Positions 1-4,775 of a stretch of 5,448 nt of DNA are shown one piece after another. The notes beneath the pieces are model-generated. The model saw nothing but the letters and a program-made list of their open reading frames with translations, searched no databases and had not been told where the DNA came from. Location of the stretch: contig PMGP01000261.1 in assembly GCA_003156235.1 (NCBI GenBank), forward strand, positions 4,222-9,669, written 5' to 3'. Every line of letters starts with the position of its first letter. Within the stretch, counting starts at the first letter, position 1. The DNA comes from Acidobacteriaceae bacterium (lineage in GTDB: Bacteria > Acidobacteriota > Terriglobia > Terriglobales > Acidobacteriaceae). The translations under genes were made by a program, and so were the position numbers.

Positions 1-117
1 GGAGATCTGGCGGTGCTGGAGTCGCGTGGCCGCCGGGCCGTGCGCGTTCATCTGGGAGCCGATGTGGCTGCGGGGCTGAAGGCGCTGGCCGAGGCTGTGG
101 ACCAGGCGCTGGCGTAA
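1..117 (+). CDS. C-terminal fragment of an unrecognised protein
   Basis: An open frame runs from the first base of the window to a TAA at 115-117 and gives 38 residues, starting GDLAVLESRG and ending AVDQALA. Codon third positions are strongly G/C, as in the high-GC genes downstream, which supports real coding sequence. The visible end is a short basic and beta-prone piece (RRAVRVHLGAD) followed by an alanine- and leucine-rich amphipathic helix, a common way for a cytosolic enzyme to end. No signal peptide, membrane segment or catalytic motif is visible. I do not recognise the family; the C-terminal lobe of a PLP-dependent aminotransferase is one weak possibility. The start lies upstream of the window. 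Confidence 0.6.
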   Translation, partial: GDLAVLESRGRRAVRVHLGADVAAGLKALAEAVDQALA

Positions 118-156
118 GAGCAGGGCTATTAATCCAGCCCATCAATACAACGCCCC

Positions 157-203
157 GTGCCCCATCCTTGCGCCTTTTTTTTGGCGCGAGGGTGGGGAAG
201 CAC
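157..203. repeat. Long hairpin with a T8 loop between two genes
   Basis: Bases 160-174 pair with 183-197 as a 15-bp stem, with two G-T wobbles (165/192 and 169/188). The loop is exactly eight T (175-182). GTG at 157-159 can also pair with CAC at 201-203 across a three-base bulge. The T run sits in the loop rather than after the stem, so this is not a standard intrinsic terminator for the upstream gene. It could be a copy of a dispersed palindromic repeat, a transcript-stabilising 3' structure, or a structure that hides the ribosome-binding region of the next gene, since GGGG at 194-197 lies in its 3' arm. The pairing is seen directly; the roles are inference. Confidence 0.7.
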
Positions 204-211
204 AGAGTAGA

Positions 212-802
212 ATGTGCGAGATGGCCGAACCCACAAAAGAGACGCGGAATTCTTTGCTGCAACTACTGGTTATTGCCGCACTCCTGGTTTTCGGCTACAC
301 CTGTATCTGCACGCTGAGTTTTACACGCGAGTTTTTCAATTTCCTTTTTGTCTGTGCGTTCTTCGTAATTCCGTTTCTTGCTATTCGACCTGTGCTGCGC
401 TTGCGTCGGCGGCCCATGATTTGGGGGATGATACTCCTGACTCCTTTGCTATTGCTATCGTCGTTTCTTCTTCTATTTAATGTCGCCTGTGAAGGACTCG
501 GTCGGCCAGGTGAACACACGGATCCGTTGCAAACCTTTCAACAGGGAAGCAGCACGATTCAGCTTCAAAGATATGAAAACGGCGGTGCATTAGGAATCCA
601 CGGATTGAATCTGGAGCAGCGGAGGCTCATCGTCCCCGGCCTTTTTTTGGTCAGATCTGTTGACTTCTTTAACGATGCAAATGAAGGTACTCTTTCTGTG
701 GAAGGACCGTACAGGGTGAGGGTGCATGCGCAAGGAAGTTATGACAGCAACGATTATCAAGTCGATAAAGTCTACGATCTGAAGCCTTGGGTCTATTTTT
801 AA
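212..802 (+). CDS. Hypothetical membrane protein, three TM helices plus exported domain
   Basis: This is a 196-residue protein I do not recognise. Three hydrophobic segments lie at about residues 15-35, 41-60 and 69-91. A strongly basic loop (RLRRR, 63-67) between the second and third suggests N-terminus inside, basic loop cytoplasmic, and the last ~105 residues outside the inner membrane. That tail contains short beta-like stretches (STIQLQRYE, RRLIVPGLFLVRSVDFF, YRVRVHAQGSY) and ends in aromatic residues (KPWVYF), so it is probably a small folded domain. GC is about 48%, clearly lower than in neighbouring genes, and the codons are less biased, which hints at horizontal acquisition or relaxed selection. 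The start is uncertain: ATG 212 has GGAAG at 196-200 at a plausible distance, while ATG 221 (MAEPTKE) is an alternative with a poorer site. It appears to be a single-gene unit. An uncharacterised lineage-specific protein is the safest reading. Confidence 0.65.
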   Translation: MCEMAEPTKETRNSLLQLLVIAALLVFGYTCICTLSFTREFFNFLFVCAFFVIPFLAIRPVLRLRRRPMIWGMILLTPLLLLSSFLLLFNVACEGLGRPGEHTDPLQTFQQGSSTIQLQRYENGGALGIHGLNLEQRRLIVPGLFLVRSVDFFNDANEGTLSVEGPYRVRVHAQGSYDSNDYQVDKVYDLKPWVYF

Positions 803-995
803 CGCTCATACCTGAAATCTTCCTTGCCGTTTCTCAAAGGTTTAGAGTGCTTTCTTGACCAGAAAAGTCCACTGTTTTCCTGGAAACTCTTTTGTAGTCT
901 ACGGCAACTTTTTCCCGGCAGCGGGGTTCAATCCGATGACGGCTTGCGCAGTTTTCCGTCTAATCTGGGTGAACCGCGAGCAAGATTTCAGCCGC

Positions 996-1000
996 AGGAG
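996..1000 (+). promoter_or_regulatory. Ribosome-binding site deciding the BON-protein start
   Basis: AGGAG lies ten bases before ATG 1011. The reading frame stays open back to a TTG at 855, but the added 52 residues carry no Shine-Dalgarno site and would bury the signal peptide, so this site fixes the start at 1011. Confidence 0.8.
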
Positions 1001-1010
1001 AAACACAACG

Positions 1011-2279
1011 ATGAATCGGCCAATTTACAAGAGAGTTTTCCCCCAGGCCTTGGCGTGGGCCGGGTTAGTAGCCCTGAGCGGTGCGTTGGCGCTTGCCCAG
1101 CCTTCCCCGGCGGACCCGGTCCGCACCGACAGCCAGATCGAGATGGACGTGGTGCATGCCATCGACGCCTCCACAGTGCTGAAGAACGACCTGATCACCG
1201 AGGCTACCATTCAGGGCGAGGTCACGCTCTCCGGAACGGTTGCAGTCGCTTCCTCCCGCGATCTGGCGGAGTCGATTGTCAGCCAGGTGCCGGGCGTGAC
1301 CAAGGTGCATAACAACCTCAAAGTCGGCAATCAGCAAAATGCCCCGGCCGCACAGGAGTCGGCGGGCAGCCAGCAAGGCGATGCAGGAACCCCCAATTCC
1401 GCGGATTCCCCGGCCAGTCCGGACGGTCCCTTACCGCCCCCTGACGAGTCCGATGCCCAGGCTCAGCTCCGTGCGCAAATCCGCGCGGAGGTGATCGCCG
1501 AAATTCGGGCTCAAAGACAGGCTCAGCAACAGACCCGCGGGCAGGACCCCTCTTCGCCGGATGAGGATCAGCCTATGCCGCCTCCGCCAGCTCAGGAAGC
1601 GCCCAAAGGCCCGGTGACCATCCCTCAGGGCACTCTGCTGCAGTTGCGCACCAGTGAGCCAGTCAGCAGCAAGCACGCCAAGGACGGCGAGCAGGTCCAG
1701 TTCACAGTGATTCGCGATGTGATTGTCGGCGGCGTTCTGGCGATTCCCCGCGGCGCCACTGCTCATGGAGTCGTGACCGAGGTCCAGAAGACGGGCGAAC
1801 TGGCAGGCAGTTCGGAACTGGCGCTTAAGCTCACTTCGCTGGACCTGGGCGGTCAGGACTACCCGCTCGATTCCGGCCAGTTCAAGATCAAGGGACCGAA
1901 TAAGGCCGGCCATACGGTGGGCAGCGCCATAGGCGGCGGCATTATGGGCACCATGATTGGCTGCGCAGTGAGAGGCCCCTTGGGTTGCGGGGTTGGCGCT
2001 GGCATCGGCGTGGCCGCTGGCACGGCGGCTTCCGCGGCTACTCCCGGGCCAAACGTCTGGATCCCCGCAGAGGCGATGGTGGCATTCCACCTGAACTCCC
2101 CCCTGACGGTCACCCCGGTCAGCGCGCAGGAGGCAGCCCGGCTGGCGCAGGGGCTTTACCAAGGCGGCCCGGCGCTCTACCGTCGCGGTTATGGCCAGCC
2201 GTATCCCTATGGGTACGGCTATCCGCCGGTCTACTATCACCCCTACTACGCCGTGGGCGGGTATTACTACTGGCGGTAA
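1011..2279 (+). CDS. Exported BON-domain protein with glycine zipper and Tyr-rich tail
   Basis: The protein has 422 residues. A typical Sec signal peptide covers residues 1-29 (KR near the start, hydrophobic core, likely cleavage after ALALA); no lipobox cysteine is present. Residues ~42-106 form one BON domain, with the hallmark pattern TIQGEVTLSGTV, then a helix, then VPGVTKVHNNLKV. BON domains are known for binding phospholipid or envelope surfaces in proteins such as OsmY. A low-complexity Pro/Gln/Ala/Ser linker (~107-200) contains a charged helix (~147-172, AQLRAQIRAEVIAEIRAQRQ), probably coiled coil. Residues ~201-295 form a beta-rich domain that starts TIPQGTLLQLRTSEPVSS and resembles a TrbI/VirB10-like module seen in acidobacterial exported proteins. 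A glycine-zipper segment (~300-345) with Cys318 and Cys326 follows, then a last strand (IPAEAMVAFHLNSPLTVTPV). The tail 383-422 has 14 Tyr in 40 residues. It is likely a periplasmic or outer-membrane-associated envelope protein; the exact role is unknown. The TAA stop lies inside a direct repeat flanking the downstream palindromic element. Confidence 0.88.
   Translation: MNRPIYKRVFPQALAWAGLVALSGALALAQPSPADPVRTDSQIEMDVVHAIDASTVLKNDLITEATIQGEVTLSGTVAVASSRDLAESIVSQVPGVTKVHNNLKVGNQQNAPAAQESAGSQQGDAGTPNSADSPASPDGPLPPPDESDAQAQLRAQIRAEVIAEIRAQRQAQQQTRGQDPSSPDEDQPMPPPPAQEAPKGPVTIPQGTLLQLRTSEPVSSKHAKDGEQVQFTVIRDVIVGGVLAIPRGATAHGVVTEVQKTGELAGSSELALKLTSLDLGGQDYPLDSGQFKIKGPNKAGHTVGSAIGGGIMGTMIGCAVRGPLGCGVGAGIGVAAGTAASAATPGPNVWIPAEAMVAFHLNSPLTVTPVSAQEAARLAQGLYQGGPALYRRGYGQPYPYGYGYPPVYYHPYYAVGGYYYWR
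2272..2279. repeat. Left copy of 8-bp direct repeat GGCGGTAA
   Basis: GGCGGTAA here overlaps the final Trp and Arg codons and the stop codon of the BON gene. It recurs exactly at 2481-2488, just past the 200-bp palindromic element. This is the arrangement expected of a target-site duplication. The fit to the element ends is not perfect: three A lie between this copy and the left arm, and the right copy shares two G with the right arm. Confidence 0.5.
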
Positions 2280-2312
2280 AAACCTGTCCAATAACTCGGC
2301 TTTGGGTGAAGG

Positions 2313-2332
2313 GTACGGGCTTTAGCCCGTAC
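2313..2332. repeat. Palindrome GTACGGGCT-TT-AGCCCGTAC (left arm)
   Basis: A perfect 9-bp stem with a two-base TT loop lies wholly within the left outer arm of the 200-bp element. It is the same palindrome as at 2437-2456, differing only in the two loop bases (TT against GA). Confidence 0.85.
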
Positions 2333-2355
2333 GTCTAAGGCAGAAATAGCTGTGG

Positions 2356-2412
2356 GCTTTAGCCCCTGAGGGATGCTTTTACGGCAGTTTGCATTCCCTC
2401 AGCGGCTAAAGC
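2356..2412. repeat. Central inverted repeat of the 200-bp element
   Basis: Bases 2356-2376 pair with 2391-2412 with one mismatch (C against G) and one extra A in the right half. The loop is 2377-2390. The outer end of each half again carries the GCTTTAGCC / GGCTAAAGC core, so the GGGCTTTAGCCC theme occurs three times in the element. Confidence 0.8.
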
Positions 2413-2436
2413 CGGAAATAAAAATCTACTCTCAAC

Positions 2437-2456
2437 GTACGGGCTGAAGCCCGTAC
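2437..2456. repeat. Palindrome GTACGGGCT-GA-AGCCCGTAC (right arm)
   Basis: A perfect 9-bp stem with a GA loop sits within the right outer arm of the 200-bp element. It is the counterpart of the palindrome at 2313-2332. Confidence 0.85.
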
Positions 2457-2480
2457 CCTTCAAAGCACAGTTTTTGGACA

Positions 2481-2488
2481 GGCGGTAA
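2481..2488. repeat. Right copy of 8-bp direct repeat GGCGGTAA
   Basis: This is an exact second copy of the sequence spanning the BON gene stop codon at 2272-2279. Removing one copy together with the sequence between them would join the stop codon directly to GAGCCTATC and bring the hairpin at 2514 to about 26 bases after the stop. Confidence 0.5.
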
Positions 2489-2513
2489 GAGCCTATCATC
2501 TTCACACGCGCAG

Positions 2514-2544
2514 CGGGCATCCCGGAAGACTGGGTGCCCGTTTT
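2514..2544 (+). terminator. Probable intrinsic terminator of the BON gene
   Basis: CGGGCA (2514-2519) pairs with TGCCCG (2535-2540), and CCC (2521-2523) pairs with GGG (2532-2534). T2520 is bulged and the loop is eight bases. TTTT follows at once at 2541-2544, then GCGTT. The T tract is short, so termination may be partial. It lies 235 bases after the BON stop because of the palindromic element between them. Confidence 0.55.
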
Positions 2545-2582
2545 GCGTTGAGGCGCCGGCCTCACCCGGTCCTCCGCTCGTC

Positions 2583-2588
2583 TATAAT
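2583..2588 (+). promoter_or_regulatory. Candidate sigma-70 -10 box for ppiD
   Basis: This is a perfect TATAAT. No good TTGACA lies 16-18 bases upstream; the best match, CTCACC at 2561-2566, is poor, so the promoter may depend on an activator or be weak. Transcription would begin near 2595 and leave a leader of about 110 nt before ATG 2707. The leader contains a small hairpin (CAGCA/TGCTG around a G-T-rich loop, about 2639-2655). I recognise no riboswitch or known RNA family in it. Confidence 0.5.
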
Positions 2589-2706
2589 GGCTATGAATCG
2601 CGTCAAGCGACAATTGCGCATCCGAGGGAGATGCCCACAGCAGTTTTTGTGCTGACAAACAGGGGCTCCCGCGCGTGCCTGGAGAGTTGAAGGTCCGAGT
2701 CCATCC

Positions 2707-4668
2707 ATGATCCGTTTCCTGCAGAGAGACAATCGCGTTACCAAGGCATTTTTTGTCATCATCATCGCCGCCGCTTCGGTGGGCATGGTGGTTTACCTGA
2801 TTCCCGGCCTGACCGGCATGGGAGCCTCATCCGTTGACACCTACGCCACGATCTACCCCCACTGGTACAGCAGCATCTTCTCATCGGGCATGACAGTGAG
2901 CCAGGAGAAGGTCAGCATGGCGGCCCGCCGTCAGGTGCAGCAGCGGAACCCGCAATACGCTGACAACCCTATGATTCTGCACCTCTTCGAGCAGCAGATT
3001 GGCCAGCAAATGGTGCAGCAGCAGATTCTTCTGGCCGAGGCCGACAAGCTGGGCGTCACCGCTTCGGGCGACGATGTGGTCCAGTTCCTGCATCAGGGGC
3101 AGTTTGGCGAGTATCTCTTCCCCAACGGGAAGTACATCGGCACAGACCGCTACACCGCCTTCGTCACCAGCCAGTTCAATATGTCGGTCGCGGAATTTGA
3201 GCAGGAGGTCCAGCAGGAAATCATCCTCCGCCGGCTGCAGGCGCTGATTACCGCCGGAGTCACGGTGGGCGATGCGGATGTCCGCGACGCCTATCGCAAG
3301 GAAAACATCAAGATCAAGTTCGACTACGCGGTAATCTCCGCCGACGACCTGCGTAAAACCATCAACCCGTCAGACGGCGATCTGGAGGCTTTCTTCAAGA
3401 AGAACGCCGCGCGCTATGCCGCCGCAGTGCCCGAGCAGCGCAAGATCATCTACTTTGCCTTTACTCCCAATGATCTGCCCGGCGGGGTTCCGCAGCCCAC
3501 CCAGCAGGAGATTCAGCAGTACTTCAATGCGCACCAGTCCGAGTACTCGGTTCCAGAGCAGGCCCGTTCCCGCCACATTCTCATCAAGGTTGCGGCCGGT
3601 GCCGACGCCAAAACCGATGCCGCCGCCAAGGCCAAGGCCGATACCCTGCTCAAGCAGATCAAGGCCGGCGCGAATTTTGCCGAGCTGGCCAAAAAGAACT
3701 CCGAGGACTCCAGCAAGGATGCGGGTGGCGAACTGGGCTTCTTCAAGCGCGGCGCCACGGTGCCGGAGTTCGAGAAGGCGCTTTTCAGCCAGAAGATCGG
3801 CGATACCGAGATTGTGAAGAGCCAGTTCGGCTACCACATCCTTCAGGTGGAGGAGCGGCAGACGGCGCACTCCGAGTCCATCAACGAAGTGCTGCCCACC
3901 ATCCAGGCCACGCTGATTCGCCAGAAAGCGGCAGCGGCAGAAGAGAACTTCGCGCGGACGCTGACCTCCGAGGCCGTCAAGAACGGCCTGCAAAAGACCG
4001 CAGCGGCTCACCATCTGGAAGTGACAACAACGCCGCTGATCGGAGCGCGAGACGTAATCTCCGCTCTGCCGAACTCCACCGATATTCTCGGCAAAGCCTT
4101 CCAGTCCAAGCAGGGCGACGCGCCGCAGTATGCCACCACCGGCGAGGGCTACGCGGTCTTTCAAGTTGCTGAAATCGCCGCGGCGCACGCACCCGCCTTT
4201 GCCGACTGGAAGAGCCGCGTTGCCGACGACTACCGCAACGAGCAACTCCCCATTCTGCTTAGCCAGAAGACCCAGGAACTGGCGGAGAAGGCCAAGAATT
4301 TGAATGATCTGTCCAAGGCCGCCAAGGCGGTGGGCGCGACTCTGAAGACCAGCGACCTGGTAGGCCCCACTGGCCAAGTTCCCGACTTCGGTCAGGTGGC
4401 TCAGGTGGCCCCGCAGCTCTTCGATCTGAAGCCAGGAGAACTGAGCGGACCCATCAGCGCAGGGCGCACCGGCGTGGTGGCCAAACTTTTAGACAAGCAG
4501 GAGCCTACTGCCGACGAGATCGCCAAAAACTTTGACCAGACCAAGGATCAGATTCTCTACCAGCACCGCGGAGAAGCCTTCAACATCTTCCTGAGCACCA
4601 TCATGGAAGACTACAAGAAGCACAACCGCATCCGCATGCCTAAAGGAAAAGGCACCCCAGCCACATAA
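2707..4668 (+). CDS. ppiD: PpiD/SurA-type periplasmic peptidyl-prolyl isomerase
   Basis: The protein has 653 residues, close to the ~620 of Escherichia coli PpiD. The short basic N-terminus (MIRFLQRDNRVTK) and one membrane helix at ~14-33 anchor it in the inner membrane with the bulk in the periplasm. Residues ~62-240 form the helical SurA/PpiD N-terminal chaperone region (QQQILLAEADKLGVTASGDDV is characteristic, followed by a second helical bundle). Residues ~286-384 form a parvulin rotamase domain: RSRHILIKV with His290, GGELGFF at 340-346, VPEFEKALF with Phe355, and FGYHILQVEE with His377. The position of the Par10 active-site Cys is Asp334, a common replacement. The C-terminal third is helical with two degenerate parvulin-like half motifs (~464-490 and ~571-598). 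PpiD is known to bind nascent exported proteins near the Sec translocon and assist their folding; in E. coli its rotamase domain is inactive, and activity here cannot be judged. The Shine-Dalgarno site is weak (AAGG at 2690-2693), but no other in-frame start lies nearby. It appears to be transcribed alone between a -10 box and a strong terminator. Confidence 0.9.
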   Translation: MIRFLQRDNRVTKAFFVIIIAAASVGMVVYLIPGLTGMGASSVDTYATIYPHWYSSIFSSGMTVSQEKVSMAARRQVQQRNPQYADNPMILHLFEQQIGQQMVQQQILLAEADKLGVTASGDDVVQFLHQGQFGEYLFPNGKYIGTDRYTAFVTSQFNMSVAEFEQEVQQEIILRRLQALITAGVTVGDADVRDAYRKENIKIKFDYAVISADDLRKTINPSDGDLEAFFKKNAARYAAAVPEQRKIIYFAFTPNDLPGGVPQPTQQEIQQYFNAHQSEYSVPEQARSRHILIKVAAGADAKTDAAAKAKADTLLKQIKAGANFAELAKKNSEDSSKDAGGELGFFKRGATVPEFEKALFSQKIGDTEIVKSQFGYHILQVEERQTAHSESINEVLPTIQATLIRQKAAAAEENFARTLTSEAVKNGLQKTAAAHHLEVTTTPLIGARDVISALPNSTDILGKAFQSKQGDAPQYATTGEGYAVFQVAEIAAAHAPAFADWKSRVADDYRNEQLPILLSQKTQELAEKAKNLNDLSKAAKAVGATLKTSDLVGPTGQVPDFGQVAQVAPQLFDLKPGELSGPISAGRTGVVAKLLDKQEPTADEIAKNFDQTKDQILYQHRGEAFNIFLSTIMEDYKKHNRIRMPKGKGTPAT

Positions 4669-4696
4669 GCTGGAAACAAGCAGAAAACAGAAAAAC

Positions 4697-4725
4697 CCGC
4701 ATCCACCTTCGGATGCGGTTTTTTT
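4697..4725 (+). terminator. Intrinsic terminator after ppiD
   Basis: A perfect 8-bp stem, CCGCATCC (4697-4704) with GGATGCGG (4711-4718), has a six-base ACCTTC loop and is followed by seven T (4719-4725). An A run at 4691-4695 precedes the stem, so the structure could also work in part on the opposite strand. It starts 28 bases after the ppiD stop and separates ppiD from malQ. Confidence 0.92.
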
Positions 4726-4763
4726 GTGTCATACAGAGCATCGCGTGCGGCATAGCTTTCGCT

Positions 4764-4769
4764 GATAAT
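4764..4769 (+). promoter_or_regulatory. Candidate -10 box for a leaderless malQ transcript
   Basis: GATAAT differs from the TATAAT consensus only at its first base and ends six bases before ATG 4776, so transcription would be expected to begin at or next to the start codon. No Shine-Dalgarno sequence is visible in the preceding 25 bases, which fits leaderless translation. No convincing -35 box is seen about 17 bases upstream. Confidence 0.4.
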
Positions 4770-4775
4770 CAAACC

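Larger units (their letters stand above)
2283..2482. mobile_element. 200-bp nested palindromic element (MITE/REP-like)
   Basis: The outer arms, 2283-2334 (52 nt) and 2435-2482 (48 nt), are inverted repeats. They match at 44 of 48 aligned positions, with one 4-base gap, and end in CCTGTCC / GGACAGG. Each arm contains its own 20-nt palindrome (2313-2332 and 2437-2456). Inside lies a second inverted repeat, 2356-2376 with 2391-2412, around a 14-base loop. The whole can fold as one long cruciform or as three separate hairpins. It has no coding capacity and carries terminal inverted repeats and a flanking 8-bp direct repeat, as in miniature inverted-repeat transposable elements or REP/BIME clusters. 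GGGCTTTAGCCC-type palindromes are, from memory, frequent between genes in acidobacteria. The structure is read directly; the mobile origin is inferred. No transposase lies in the window. Confidence 0.75.

Noticed and set aside
157..203. T8-loop hairpin as intrinsic terminator of the first gene
   Set aside because: The T run is in the loop and nothing U-rich follows the stem; no stable stem ends directly before the T run.
855..900. TTGACC at 855-860 as the -35 box of a BON-gene promoter
   Set aside because: No acceptable -10 box lies 16-18 bases downstream; the nearest TA-rich match (TAGTCT, 895-900) is much too far away.
855..1010. N-terminal extension of the BON gene from TTG 855
   Set aside because: No ribosome site precedes it, the added 52 residues look non-coding, and a good AGGAG and signal peptide begin at 1011.
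1431..2291. Long open frame on the minus strand (286 aa)
   Set aside because: It lies opposite the BON gene, whose signal peptide, BON motif and ribosome site are clear. High GC and codon bias readily keep an antisense frame open, and the translation shows no recognisable domain.
2313..2456. Repeated GTACGGGC palindromes as a CRISPR array
   Set aside because: There are only two full copies, in an inverted-repeat arrangement, with no regular spacers and no cas genes.
2587..2655. Small upstream ORF (MAMNRVKRQL..., 22 codons) before ppiD
   Set aside because: Its first ATG overlaps the -10 box and would precede the expected transcription start; there is no ribosome site.
3370..4377. Long open frame on the minus strand (335 aa)
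   Set aside because: It is antisense to ppiD, including its parvulin domain. It is Leu/Gly/Arg-rich without motifs, typical of a shadow frame.
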